This document shows positions 22,004 to 33,850 of a stretch of 64,000 nucleotides of DNA, piece by piece (the stretch's first letter is position 1; every line of letters begins with the position of its first letter). The translations under genes and the position numbers were made by a program. The DNA comes from Imbricaverruca yamaguchii (lineage: Eukaryota > Arthropoda > Thecostraca > Neoverrucidae): positions 62,001-126,000 of the forward strand of contig JAOTOL010001169.1 of the NCBI GenBank assembly GCA_034440575.1, in the 5' to 3' direction. Under the pieces are notes generated by a model. The model had not been told where the DNA came from, did no database searches, and worked only from the letters and a program-made list of their open reading frames with translations.

Positions 22004-23205
22004 GAGCCTTTGACAAGGTACCCCATAAATGGTTAATGATACAGCTTCAGTCCCATGGTATTGCAGGTAGCATCTTAAAATGGATAGAGTTGTGGCTTTC
22101 AGATAGACAGCAAAGAGTGATGCTAAATGGTACAAAGTCATCATGGCAAAATGTTCTTAGTGGAGTCCCCCAGGGGTCAGTACTAGGGCCACTACTGTTC
22201 ATTATATTTGTAAATAACATTGAAAGTGGCCTAAGCAGTAAAGTTTTGAAATTTGCAGATGATTTGAAGGTCTTTAGGGCAATAACAGGTCAGGATGAGC
22301 ATATCTCGCTGCAAAAAGACTTAGACGAACTTGTGAAGTGGTCCGAAGAATGGCAAATGAAATTTAACTTTGATAAGTGAAAAATCATGCATGTAGGTAA
22401 GCAGCATATGAAGGCTCCATACTTGATGGGTGGCCAAGTGCTATCAGTGACTCAACAGGAGAAGGATTTAGGTGTTATTCTAAACACAAAATTGGGGGCA
22501 TCAGAACAGACCAAGGAAGCCAGGAAGAAGGCACTGAGAATGCTCGGGGCAATAAATAGGAATGTATCATGCAGAAGTGAGGAAGTGATCAGGAAGCTTT
22601 ACTGTGCATATGTCAGGCCACATTTGGAATACTGCATCCAAGCTTGGTCTCCTAGCTATGAAAAAAGATTGTTGGCTTTTAGAGAGAGTACAAAAGAGGG
22701 CTACAAAAATGGTTAATGGCATAAGCAACCTGGCATATGAGGAAAGATTGAAGAAATTGAATATGTTTTCACTTAGATATAGAAGGCTGAGAGGAGATCT
22801 CATCGAGGTCTTTAAATTTGTCAATGGTCTGGAGAGGGGATACCTTGGGGAAATGTTTGAATTTAACAGAAATGATGCAATTAGAGGTCATAAATTCAAA
22901 ATTAAAATTAACCATAGCAGAACAAGGTTAAGGCAAACTTTCTTCACCAACAGGAACACTGGAACCAGCTGCCAGAAAACATCGTCAGTAGCAGCACATT
23001 GAACATCTTTAAAAACAGCATAGACAATCATTATAAGAATAGAGGGCTTGCTTTTCAGTATTACAGGGAGGGCTGATTGGCAGATTTGGTGGGCAACTGG
23101 TTCAGTGTACAGAGTGCAACCAAGAAGGGCCCTTGTGGCTCAGAGTTGCACTAATCTTTTATGTCTTTATGTCTTTATGTCTTTATGTCTTTATGTCTTT
23201 ATGTA
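22004..23205 (+). mobile_element. LINE family A, 5'-truncated copy 1 with broken reverse transcriptase
   Basis: Encodes the C-terminal part of a non-LTR reverse transcriptase. In order it shows Ala-Phe-Asp-Lys-Val-Pro-His (about 22007), Pro-Gln-Gly-Ser-Val-Leu-Gly-Pro-Leu (about 22170) and the catalytic Phe-Ala-Asp-Asp (about 22252-22263). A thumb and C-terminal region (Arg-Arg-Leu-Arg-Gly-Asp) follows. The general type is the CR1/Jockey group; the clade is not determined. Breaks: an in-frame TGA at 22378-22380, a frameshift near 22660-22690, and a 7-base deletion near 22956 relative to the copy at the right end of the window. The element ends in about five (TTTATGTC) octamers (23158-23204). 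The endonuclease half is absent. It cannot move on its own. Confidence 0.92.
23158..23204 (+). repeat. (TTTATGTC)n LINE 3' tail
   Basis: An octamer tail of about five units. The same tail ends the second LINE-A copy (63703-63721, minus). A simple-repeat 3' end, not poly-A, is therefore a trait of this LINE family. Confidence 0.93.
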
Positions 23206-23542
23206 GAGGAAAATGTAAGCAGACTGACAGATGCTAAATGTGCTTTACTTCGAAGAAGGACGCAAACGTTGCGTTGGTATTTCTCCTTATCTTCTCCTGA
23301 GGACAATCGATTTCCAATCGCTGACACATTACGTGGCACTACGCGATTTAAAGGGAATGTCCAACATTTGTCCTCGAATGTCATTCCATTGAAAAGTGCG
23401 CAATTTAAACGGAGACGACATTCTGTAGATTAAATCGATATGACGTTAAAATGCCAATTTCTGCCCTAGTTGGCAAATTGTAGTGTACACCTTCAACCGC
23501 TCACCCCTCTCCAACCCCCGCTACAACCGCTATATGTTCAAA

Positions 23543-23566
23543 CAGTGGCGTATCCAGGGGAAGCCA
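23543..23566 (+). mobile_element. hAT-like terminal repeat, orphan end
   Basis: CAGTGGCGTATCCAGGGGAA resembles the ends at 31385 (+) and 26773 (-). No partner end or target duplication was found nearby, so this may be a truncated non-autonomous element. Confidence 0.35.
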
Positions 23567-23569
23567 ACT

Positions 23570-24905
23570 GGGACATGCTCCCCCTCTCCCGATAGATCTG
23601 TGGCGCCCCCTCGACTGGAAGTAGGGGTTCCAGTGCCTCCCGCTCAAGACGTTCTAGTGCCCGCACTCAACAAGTCTTCAGCCGACGGCGGCCCTCAGAG
23701 AAATGCATAAAGGTGCCCCACCATATCCCCTGGAGAAATAGCGCCCTTTTGTTGGTGCCAAGGATGACACCAACAAATGGCGCCTCTCCCCACATCAACC
23801 GCACCCGCCACAACAATCCCCCGAACAAAATTTCAACATTCACAAAACCACAATTTCGCCATCCCCCGAACAAAATATCTGGATCGCTAATAATCTCAAG
23901 CCAACTGATGTAAGTATGATGCTCCCAAACAAAATCTCACTGTTCCGCTTTTACATGAGAAGGGGTGGGGCAAGGGAGGGGTGAGTGCCAGCTGTTTACA
24001 ATCGCTTCTATGTGCGTGCATGTGAAGCGTTAATGCCGCTTGGGGTAATACCGTTTGTGTGGCCTGGTGTAATGCCGAGCACACTTCGTCATAGTATATG
24101 CCCTGCTGCAGCTAGAGCTCGCTGAACTGCTGCTACAACCGCCGACTCTGCCGCTGTGTTGGTTGGCTGCCATGTTGTACATACATCTGCATCACAATCA
24201 CTGTCGCCGTCTTAGAAAGTACCTACTGTGCCACTTCATCCTTTGTGGAGAATCCGAGCCGGTTCCTTGGCCTGATGACCTGGCTTTCCACTGGACGTTT
24301 TCCGTGTTGCCGGTGTTGAGAGTAGATATCGCCAGTGACCTCTTTCTTCAGAGGGTTTTAATTTGAAATCCGTGTGAAGTGCTGCCAAGAAATGTGCATT
24401 CATGCGTTTGTTTTCCAGACAAAATTGCAACATATGCTCAGGCCGCCGTGCCCAGTGCATGGAAGCCCTTCAGTTGGATCAAAAACAATAAGCACGTCTC
24501 AATTGTAGGAGTCGTCAAGCATATTTTTAAGTTAAAAAGGCAGTACTCAATATCAAGGCTTATGCACAATGCGATGTGAATCATTCTATACTGAAACAAA
24601 GCTCCTTTACTGAAACAAAGGGCTTCTCTTTCTTCTGCAAGTGATGTTCCTCTTTCTTTTGCACATTTGCCGCTACCAAGTGAAACAAACATACATGCGA
24701 AGTGCAAACAATATGGCTGACGATTTCACCCTGATTTTGGCTATCGCGGGAAATTTCAAGTTGCAAAATTGTCACGGCGTACTAACAGGAAATCAGTGGT
24801 CAAAGAGCTTGCATACACGGTGACTGTAATCGCCTCAACAACAGAGGCCACCTCCAAAAGATATCCTGACTGGTACTGACACCGTTCTGGTGGAGCACGC
24901 CCTTC
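23570..24905. other. No gene recognised
   Basis: Several frames of 60-90 codons exist, none with recognisable content. ACAAAATCT/TTCAACA-type words recur near 23820-23935, which may be remnants of the element whose end is at 23543. Confidence 0.3.
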
Positions 24906-24907
24906 AT

Positions 24908-24952
24908 CCTGACCTGACTGACCTGACCTGACCTGACCTGCCCTGACCTGGG
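24908..24952. repeat. Short CCTGA pentamer run
   Basis: The same pentamer as at 7921-8140. Confidence 0.85.
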
Positions 24953-25077
24953 ATGTGCACCGCTATCGCGCCTCTACTGTGCTGCGCCTACGGCTGCGAT
25001 GGGTCTGTGTGTGCGGCTGGCTTATGCTGGGTGCTTTTGTTGTGGCGACAGGTGAGCCTATGACAACTGGCTGTTTA

Positions 25078-25432
25078 CTGTTGTGGCAGTGTAGCAGTGT
25101 GGCAGTGTGGCAAGCTACTCACTGTTGTGACAGTGTGACAGTGTGGCACCTGGCTGCTGACTGCTGTGGCAGTGTGACACTGTTGCACTGTGACAGCTGG
25201 CGCCTGACAGTTGTGGCAGTGTGGCAGTGTGGCTGCTGACTGTTGTGGCGGTGCAGCAGCGTGGCGGCAGTTGTGGCAGTATGGCAGTCTGGCTGCTCAC
25301 TGTTATGGCAGTGCAGCAGTGTGGCAGTGTAGCAGTATGGCAGTCTGGCGGCTGCTGACTGTTGTGGCAGTGCAGCAGTGTGGCAGTGTGGCAGTGTGGC
25401 AGTGTGGCAGTGTGGCGGCAGTTGAGCGTGTG
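25078..25432. repeat. GTGGCAGT-type short-period array
   Basis: Degenerate 8-bp words (GTGGCAGT, GTAGCAGT, GTGACAGT) are mixed with CTGGCTGCTGACTGTTGTGG segments of about 55-60 bp. This is an array with a higher-order unit. Confidence 0.85.
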
Positions 25433-25449
25433 TCGCCCGTTTGATGCCT

Positions 25450-26285
25450 GACACCATTGCAGCTGGGCAGACCCGACATGGCTGTGACAGTGTTGCGAGT
25501 GCCCAGGTAGGTGGTGTCCTACATTGCAGCTGGGCAGACCCGACAGGGCTGTGACAGTGTTGCGAGTGCCCAGGTAGGTGGTGTCCTACATGCAGCTGCA
25601 GACCGAATGGTGGAAGTTTGGGGGGTGGGGGGTCATTGCAGCTGGGCAGACCCGACATGGCTGTGCTGTGACAGTGTTGCGAGTGCGCAGGTAGGTGGTG
25701 TCCTACATTGCAGCTGGGCAGATGCAGCTGGGCGACATGGCTGTGACAGTGTTGGGGTAGTGCCCAGGTAGGTGGTGTCCTACATTGCAGCTGGGCAGAC
25801 CCGACATGGCTGTGACAGTGTGGAGTGCCAGGTAGGGGTGTTCATTGCAGCTGGGAGCCACATGGCTGTGAGTGTTGCGAGTGCCCTGGGTCCTAATGCA
25901 GTGGAGCCAGGGTGAAGTTTGAGTGCCCAGGTGGTGGTTTTTGACATTGCAGCTGGGCAGACCCGACATGGCTGTGACAGTGTTGCGAGTGCCCAGGTAG
26001 GTGGTGTCCTACATTGCAGCTGGGCAGACCCGACATGGCTGTGACAGTGTTGCGAGTGCCCAGGTAGGTGGTGTCCTACATTGCAGCTGGGCAGACCCGA
26101 CATGGCTGTGACAGTGTTGCGAGTGCCCAGGTAGGTGGTGTCCTACATTGCAGCTGGGCAGACCCGACATGGCTGTGACAGTGTTGCGAGTGCCCAGGTA
26201 GGTGGTGTCCTACATTGCAGCTGGGCAGACCCGACATGGCTGTGACAGTGTTGCGAGTGCCCAGGTAGGTGGTGTCCTACATTTG
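25450..26285. repeat. 67-bp minisatellite, about 12 copies
   Basis: TTGCAGCTGGGCAGACCCGA plus the rest of the unit, with starts at 26014, 26081 and onward (period 67). Copies from 25600 to 25930 are shortened and scrambled; those from 25945 to 26280 are nearly identical. Each unit contains TCCTACATTGCAG (acceptor-like) and CCCAGGTAGGTGG (donor-like). Confidence 0.93.
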
Positions 26286-26755
26286 CACGTGCCGACCAGG
26301 TTGGACGCGACGGGGCGGTCAGCAGGTGTTGGGCGTTGGTCTAGGTCGCGAAAGGTCATCCGAGGCTATGGGTGGTCAGCCAAAATCGAGCCGAGGTTCT
26401 ATGTGACTTGCCTGAGCGTTGAAATCAGCAGCATCTACTCTATGAGATGAAGAAGCCCAGTGAACAGTGAATAAAGAAGAAAAATGAAGGTGAATGACCG
26501 GGATTAGCACAGCTAGGGTGATAGTGCTTTCAGAGGAGCTATGTCCTACGCCATGCCTGCTCACCACACGATATTTCAGAGATCCATTTGGCCAGAATAC
26601 TCTTCTATTTGCGGTGCGGGAAGGAACTTCCAGAAAGCGTCCAGCAAGGCTACATTTTTAAAGGAGGAAATGGGGCTTTCAAAATTAAGTGGAACGCATT
26701 GTTTCCTTTGCAAATGATCGTTCTTGACACCGGCAAGTCTTACACTCCGTCGAAA
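26286..26755. other. No gene recognised
   Basis: Unique sequence, part of which may belong to the element whose end is at 26773. Confidence 0.3.
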
Positions 26756-26773
26756 ATCCTGGCAACGCCACTG
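26756..26773 (-). mobile_element. hAT-like terminal repeat, orphan end
   Basis: On the minus strand it reads CAGTGGCGTTGCCAGGAT, like the ends at 23543 and 31385. The partner end was not identified. Confidence 0.4.
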
Positions 26774-27277
26774 GCCAACTATCACTGGCCCTGCACATAG
26801 TGAAGAAAAAGGAAAAGTGGAGACGCTAGTGGTCGGCTGTACGTGTTGTTGCAGAAGATTAACTATCAACAATTGCACTCACGATTTCCTCTTTCCACTG
26901 CCTCTTCTATATGCTTCTTGAAATATCCCTCCGGGTTTCAAGCAATCAGAAGCGTAAACGTTGTCTGCTATGCAAATCATGACATTCGTTTGAAGTGCAA
27001 TGGTGCTTCACAGATGTCTTTTTTCGTTGGACAAGCGATAGAGAACTTTTCTTGTGTTCTCTTTGCTGACCACCTCGGGCCTCCGCGAACAGCTATTTTG
27101 ACAAAATATAATTACGGGTGCTGCATTCGCTTGAGAAATCGTTTGAATCATTCATAGGACAGCGTATAGTAGAACAAATTGACCAACGAGACGATCGCCT
27201 CGACTTCGACCGCTTTACCCGCCAAATGCACGCGCCTCGCCCACCACCTGTCTGTCCGGCGCTGGCTTCTGGCTGTG

Positions 27278-27355
27278 TTCGAGGCGCACGCTCCATGTAT
27301 GTGTGCGAACGCGGCGCACGTCCCATGTATGTGTGCGATCGCGGCGCACTAACGC
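27278..27355. repeat. 30-bp tandem repeat, about 2.5 copies
   Basis: GGCGCACGCTCCATGTATGT followed by GTGCGAACGC, then a second near-identical unit and a partial third. It lies in a plus-strand frame (27118-27453) that has no recognised product. Confidence 0.8.
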
Positions 27356-27455
27356 CAGCTGACTGCGACAGCCGCCCAACAGCTGACGCCGTCGAGAAGG
27401 TTGTCGTCCGCTGGCTGGACGTGGAGACGGACATCTGTAAGGATCGAGCATGACA

Positions 27456-29280
27456 GTCTGCCTGCTAGACGGAGCCGCGTGCGCCTGCGCGGCAGCGGCG
27501 GTAGACGACTAGCTATTCAGTCTAGCCGATAGGTGGCTCTGCAGTCGCACCGCTAGATGGCACGCGTGCGGGGATTTTGTCGGCTGGGGGCGGATGCGAA
27601 TGCCAGGAGCAGCAGCGCGGGGCGTCGCTGGACACTCGCTGGTGCAAAGCCCTGCACAGACGAGACCTCAGTGACCCAGGAGACCCAGGAGATTTGCAAG
27701 GGCTCACCCATAAGTTGTAAACTTAGTCGCCGGTGCGATCGGCACATGCCACTTATACCGTTGTCCACTCACTGTACGCGAAAGCTCACCTCCGATTTCA
27801 GTATCGTGGTACGCATTCACAATCAAGGGTCCGGTATGGCTGGTGGGTTTCGAATGTTCTGGTTTCATGGGTAGTAGATCAGAAGCACTGATCCAATGGT
27901 GCGCGCTGGTACAACGCAAGGTAAGCAATGGTGTTCATGTATCATTGCTTATTGTTCGACATTACCAAAATTACGTCATGAACATTTCTTTATAGGCGCG
28001 AGTGCCCATGCGGTCACTATCAGGTGATTTAAAGGGATTTCTAAACAGGTGCTACCAATCAGATCTCCTGCACTGTAGATCTCCCAAGTTCCGAAGCGAA
28101 ATCCCATCGACGACCACGTAGGGCATATTTAGTTACACGATGACGCCTGGCGAATGAAAAGCTCGTAGTTTGGTGACCTATCATACGACTAGCAGAATGC
28201 TTAGTTAGTCCACAGGCATCACATGCAATCCGTCTGATCTTGGTTTTGCATGATAATAATGGGTTCAACAGAGCATCCCGCAGAGAAGTCAGCGAGGGCA
28301 TAACGGTGCTCGATAGCTCTTCCAATTTTGGTTTAAATCTCTGTGTCAAGGGATTAGCTGAATGATACCATCGCATCTACCAGCAGTCCAACATTGCGCC
28401 ATTGCAGAACATCTGCAGGTTTTCCTCCTAAAAGTGGCGGATTTCGGAGGCTACGACAGAGGCCGAGAACCCGTGTTGACTTCCAGCACAGTACTGGCGA
28501 ATGATGAGGCGTGACGTCACGTAACGTTCAAGTAACCGAGAACAGCATCGTCGAGAACGCGCATCACGGGTTCGCTCACAGGACTTCGAGGACCTTGATC
28601 ACTTTGACAATGAAGTGATGAAGTCTCACCTATGCTGTGCTCATATTACACGATTAAACCGGACGTTTTATCGATCGCTTGTTGCGAATTAAGCTTTAAC
28701 AGACTTAATCTGGGACCAGCAACAGCGACAAGCGTTAGCTCAAAATGAAATCTCAGTATAGAAGTCAGGTCTCCTACTGTGTTTGCTGGACTGCGGCTCG
28801 CCACTCTTACGCATCTGATATGGAATGGCCGGCTGGCACAATTGAGCCGAATAATCGTTTCGCGCCACTCAGCCGAACCAAATGAACTGCCCCTTCAGGC
28901 ACCATCGCAATGGTAGTCTCGCATTGAGCTGGTAGCGTTGGTGAGCGCTTCACCTGTGTTCAGCGTGCATTTCAGCTGTCTTTCTTCTGTTGCAGAGAGG
29001 CGTGCAAGATAGACACACCATTCGTGAAGACCTACGCCACTCTGGGCTACTTATAGCCCTCTCCTCTCGCTTGATGGCTGATTGGTGGGTTGGGGTGTGT
29101 GATATTTCGACGGTTTGCGAACATGGTGTTGGGGAGGGGGTCACTAGCATGTTTATGACACTCAGAGCAGTCGCGATGATGTTCTGGTCGCATAGAGGCC
29201 GCTCATTCACCTAGCTGGTTCGATGGGCTGGCTAGCACTGTTGAAGTCTGTGGTGTGCGTTGTGACGTCATAGTGAAGTG
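27456..29280. other. No gene recognised
   Basis: 27557-27690 is GC-rich and ends in AGGAGACCCAGGAG, but I could not join it to other exons. The rest has only scattered minor frames. Confidence 0.3.
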
Positions 29281-29334
29281 TGATGTCACACTGGCAATAG
29301 GTGGGGCGGGCAAGGACCACGACGCCCTGAGGTA

Positions 29335-29922
29335 GCAGGTGGCGAGGCGAACGGCACAGCTCAGCGAGGCATTCGCAGCTCCCGCGAGAGCACTGCGGCA
29401 AGTGCTCGCGGGTGGCAGCGAACACGAGTGGGACCGGTGCGTCGACGTCGACAAGGCGTTTGACCGAGAACTTCGCCGTGTCCCACCCATCCATCCACCC
29501 ACCGCGACAGACGAACGAGAGAGACGCCGCCCGCGTCGCTACCGCCGCGCACGACGCTGAGCCCAAGTGACGTCACCCCGAGAGGCGCGCGCGGCAGCGG
29601 CGCGGGCCGGCCTGCCGCAGGGCAGTACGGCGGCGGCGCGACGATTTTCCGTGCACGTCGGCGGCGCCGCCTGCCCGCGGTGTCGCCGACGGCGGCCGTC
29701 GCGCCGCCGCCGGCCGCGACAGCGATAGCGGACAGGTGTTTGGGACGGCTGCGGCGGCGGCGCCCGTCGCTGTCCCGCGAAGGGACGCCGGACATCACGG
29801 GCGTGGACGGCCCGGGCGCGGCCGCCGTGGCCGGCCCAGTTGGCTAGGCGTGACGCTCAGCAGGCTACCGAGGGCGGATTGAGTGGCGACGGAGGCGTGG
29901 TTCGGCCGCGGTGGGTGGTGCC

Positions 29923-29967
<45 letters not shown>

Positions 29968-30450
29968 GGTGCTGGTCCTTCGGCCGACGTGTGACGGGTT
30001 TTGCCGAAGTGGGTGCAGGAACCGATCGCGCGCAGTGACGTGGACGCAGGCACAATTGCCGAACTCAGCAGTTGGGTCGGTCAGTTCCGGACGCTGCTCC
30101 TCATGGTTGCCCAGGGTTGCGGGCCGGTGCCGTGCGGCTCTCGCGTCCGCTCAAAACTGGCTGACAAACCCGCACGCATCGCGACCTCGTGACCCCTGAG
30201 GTTGCCGTCGTAGCGTGTGGGACAATGAGGCTCAGCTCCGAGGAGCTGGGTCCAGCGCACCTCGTCACCTCGGTGCCGTCGACATCTATCGGTGCGCGTG
30301 TGCGACTGCTGAACTATCTCCATGTTGTTGCGTTTTGTAGGCGATCGACTCGACAGCCCAACTGTTCCGACGTCGTGCGGGCTTGTTGGTGAACCTGCCC
30401 GGCTTCACCGGACCCACCCGCGATCATCACGTCACGTGACATCACGTCGG
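29335..30450. other. GC-rich, CpG-rich island
   Basis: A sharp rise in G+C and CpG against the flanks, strongest at 29560-29850 (GGCGGCGCC-type words). It also holds TGACGTCA-like cAMP-response words. Overlapping frames are open in nearly all phases because of composition. This could be a promoter or first-exon region of a gene; no start codon or splice donor can be chosen with confidence. Confidence 0.45.
29927..29966 (+). repeat. (CTG)13 trinucleotide repeat
   Basis: An uninterrupted run of CTG. In different frames it would give poly-Leu (plus) or poly-Gln and poly-Ala (minus). No frame is convincingly coding. Confidence 0.95.
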
Positions 30451-30712
30451 CTGCCGACCGAACCATAGTCCACCCAGCTCCCCGCCCCGCTATCGACGGA
30501 GGACGCTCGTCTTCGGGTGACGTACACTCGTGCGTGTACTGACATTCGTGGAACAGGGAGACGCTCGCAGCTCCTCTGGACAGCTGGTGGCCCGCTCACA
30601 TTCACCGGCCTCGCTGTCCTGACGGGGCTCGATACATAGATGTCGCCGTGTGATGCATCAACTGACCATACCGGCACGGTGGCCACCTGTTGGGAGGGCT
30701 CTCCAATCACAG

Positions 30713-30986
30713 CGAGGTGCTGGCACGTGCAGTGCGCACGTCCAGCTGCATGCAGCGGGTCAGGCGTGCCGGGGCCATACGGGCTGCGGTGAAGGTGCGG
30801 AACAGCGACACCGACGGCGAGGACTCACCTGCGCCGCCAACCGCAGCGTGCAGCTATGGAGACTGTCAGAGACGCAGGGTACATCTGGAGATGGCCGGCC
30901 CACCGACGAGACGCTCCGGCCCGCGTGACGTAACGATGACGTCACACGCTGCAGTGTTGCTGAAGGACCAAGACGGCGCGCTTTAG
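30713..30986 (+). CDS. Possible terminal exon, unknown protein
   Basis: After the acceptor-like CTCTCCAATCACAG (ending 30712), a frame of 90 codons runs to a TAG at 30986. Third positions are GC-rich, and the product is hydrophilic and basic (Arg-rich, with Asp-Thr-Asp-Gly-Glu-Asp). It could be the end of a cytosolic tail. I recognise no family. A competing frame overlaps its first two thirds. It follows the GC-rich island at 29.3-30.4 kb, which could hold the earlier part of the same gene. Confidence 0.22.
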
Positions 30987-31384
30987 GGTGTCATTATTGT
31001 AGTAGCAGTAGTGGTGAAAAAGTGAGCTTGTCCTCTGGATTGTTCAATATCAAAGTAATACAAGCTTAATCTGCAAGCGTGTTCAGCTTTCTGGGGCATC
31101 GGCAACCGTAAAAGGGTGGCTGAAAATCCGGTGTAGGCGTTTCTTGGGTAATGAATACTCCCTCCAGCTAATTGTATTGAATTGTATACCAGAGGTAGAG
31201 CAGTTCCAACGGTAATCATATGCTAAGCTGATCATTGCTATGGTCATCACACCACATTATATGCCATTGTTCTTTGTTCAAAGCTACACTCGCTCTTCCA
31301 CATCATATTCTACTAAGGAGCAACTTACTACATCTGTCCATTATGTTGTCTTGTTTTCCCAAATGCATTGCGATTGGTTTCACA

Positions 31385-31587
31385 CAGTGGCGTAGCTAGA
31401 ATTTTCTTGAGAGTGGCCCAACTTTAAAACATGCTAAGAAATTGATCATGCTTTCGGCCCACGAAGCGCGTCGAAAATTGCTCGTTTCGCATGAGGGAAA
31501 TCTCAACATTTCCTGTTTGATCTGGTCTAACTTTGGTAGCAAAGGGGTGCCCCCACCTCCACCCTCACCCTCTTCACTGCGCCCCTA
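31385..31587. mobile_element. Candidate 203-bp non-autonomous hAT element
   Basis: The left end CAGTGGCGTAG and the right end (reverse complement TAGGGGCGCAG) match at 8 of 11 positions. Flanking octamers GTTTCACA (31377-31384) and GATTCACA (31588-31595) match at 7 of 8. The size and 8-bp duplication suit a hAT MITE. Decay leaves room for doubt. Confidence 0.5.
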
Positions 31588-31945
31588 GATTCACACCACT
31601 TGTTAGGCATGTTGCACAAAAAGGCCAATAATCCAAACCACGTTCCTGAATAATGACAAGAGTTCCTTTACTGCATTAGGATGCTAGCCACAGAAGTTGA
31701 GGTTTCAGATGCTTGCCTTTCGTGGGTGAAAGAAAAATCGAGTGATGAGAAGTATGACTCTGCAGCAGAAATTACACGAGTTGACCTGGTAGGCGGCTTC
31801 GGGCACTTACCATGGAGCAATGCTTCCTCCTCCCACTGAAAGGTAAAATGTATCACGAAACGGTAGGAAAGTCGGAAAATATCCAATCCGCCCATCGGTC
31901 GGTATATCGGTCATCACTTCAAAGGGATATTCTTGAATTTCTGGG
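31588..31945. other. No gene recognised
   Basis: Unique sequence between the MITE candidate and the dispersed repeat D1. Confidence 0.3.
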
Positions 31946-31949
31946 CCAG

Positions 31950-32840
31950 CGAAATTCTGACACGACCTGGGACCGATTCCTCTTTTCTACATACAGTGTT
32001 TGTCGGCCTGTCGCGCGCCCCGGGGCCGGCGACCAGTGTCCGTCCGGTGGAGTGTGCCGCGCTCAGACAGTGCACAGCACACACTGAACGGGAAGGCTGC
32101 CGGGCAAAGAGGCACTGATGCAGCGAGGTTTCCAGGCTAACTGAACATTTCGGCACGGCGTATGTACCGGTTGGAGATATCCACACCATATGCAACTGAA
32201 GAGCTAGATTTCCGCTAGGTTGCAGCCGATGCCGCTGAATTATATTTTGTTTGTTTTAATCCACGTACCGCACTTCAGGATATTGTTGACGTAGTCGAGC
32301 TTCTGTGTCGCTGCTCAAACTCGAGCGCACCGTGTCGAACTGTTGACATATTCCTTCGCAGTTCAGGAATTGGAGCACTTTGGCGAACACTAGAGACGTT
32401 GAGATATCCGCGCGGTTTTCACGAGCTGCCAAAACCGCACAGTTGTATGACTGTTCACCAGTTGTACCCGCACCACGGGAGCCTCTTAACCCACCCCATG
32501 ATTCCACAACTCCTGCAGCGCCCCTAATGACGTCTTACGCTGGTGGTACTGGTAATGGTAATGTTTATGGTGAGATAATTTGTTCTTAAACGAGCTCAGG
32601 ATTAAGGTCACTGGAATACATGACTAACGACTCGGAGTCTCAAATGGCACTGCTGCTTTGCCACAAAAAGACGTACTTGCAGTGACCGCATCCGCGAATA
32701 TGCGGAGATATGCTGCAAATCGTAAGGCCATTCCTTGGGAAATGTTCACTGGCCTTGCAAGGCAGTTGCCGATTTGGGCCGGGGAGGGAGAGGGGAAAGG
32801 GAAGGAGAGAGGAAGTAGGTGCACCGTTGGAACAACACAG
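31950..32840 (+). repeat. Unclassified dispersed repeat D1, copy 1
   Basis: Starts CAGCGAAATTCTGACACGAC and aligns over about 0.9 kb with the reverse complement of 36380-37335. Shared blocks include TGACACGACCTGGGACCGA, GAACGGGAAGGCTG, TTGTGGAATCATGGGGTGGG (seen on the opposite strand at about 32480) and ATTCCTTGGGAAATGTTCAC. No open frame is shared between copies. It may be a non-autonomous element; class unknown. Confidence 0.85.
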
Positions 32841-33503
32841 TTTGCCCCTTCCAGCTAAGTTGACGGCGTGCAGAAAGGGACATCACCATCATGGCTGGGA
32901 AAGGGGCAGTGATCTCTAGTTAGCATGTTTGACACATAGGGATGACTCATGGGGAATAGATCTTTGGCATCAAAGTTTTTGTTTTATTTTGTCGACTCGA
33001 TGCCCGTTAACCTATTACTGAATATATTTCCACCAGTCAGTGATGTAAAGGATGGTCGATGGATTGATGGACAACATGGATTTATCGATACGTCGCGACA
33101 TGGGCGAAGGAAGCGGTGTGCGTATGCGGCAACGGCTCCTCCATGTTATTGATGTGAGAGGAACAGGGTATATATAATAGTTGTGCTAGTCCTCCCCCCC
33201 CCCCACTCCACCCACATCACTACCCAACACACAGTTTTACGTTGTGCTACGTTTGTGATAACGAGGTGTAATAAAACATACGGATAAAATTGCAGTAATT
33301 GATATAAAGTAAAGTGAGCGACACTTTCCCTTGCCACCTCACTACGTTTCTTTCATAATATTCTTCGATTCTTCCATGGTGAGTCTATCACTAAGACACA
33401 GTGTGATTTTCATGGAATTTATTCCGGACGGGAGGGCCAACTCTACTTATGGACATATGGATATTTAATGTGCTGCAAAGCACGAAATATTGGTTTACGC
33501 TCA

Positions 33504-33850
33504 CTTCTCCAATGTTTACTGCGTCCATGATCGCAAGCTGGAATGTTCACTGCGCCCCTGATCGCAAGCTGGAATGTTCACTGTGCTCATGATCGCAACC
33601 TGGAATGTTTACTGCGTCTATGATCGCAAGCTGGAATGTTTACTGCGCCCCTGATCGCAAGCTGGGATGTTTACTGCGCCCATGATCGGAAGCTGGAATG
33701 TTCACTGCGTCTATGATCGCAAGCTGGAATGTTTACTGCGTCCATGATCGCAAGCTGGGATGTTTACTGCGCCCATGATCGGAAGCTGGAATGTTCACTG
33801 CGTCTATGATCGCAAGCTGGAATGTTTACTACGTCCATGATCGGAAGGAG
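33504..33850. repeat. 31-bp minisatellite, about 11 copies
   Basis: GATCGCAAGCTGGAATGTTT plus ACTGCGTCCAT, period 31-32. Variants (GCCCCTGATC, TCTATGATC, GGAAGC) recur in order, which suggests duplication of three- to four-unit blocks. Confidence 0.92.

Noticed and set aside
27118..27453. 111-codon plus-strand frame with Cys-Val/Tyr-Val-Cys repeats
   Set aside because: It includes a 30-bp tandem repeat, competes with open frames on the other strand, and lacks exon borders.
29840..30199. Plus-strand frame with a poly-Leu segment resembling a signal peptide
   Set aside because: The Leu run is simply the (CTG)13 microsatellite, and the flanking frame has no other protein-like feature.
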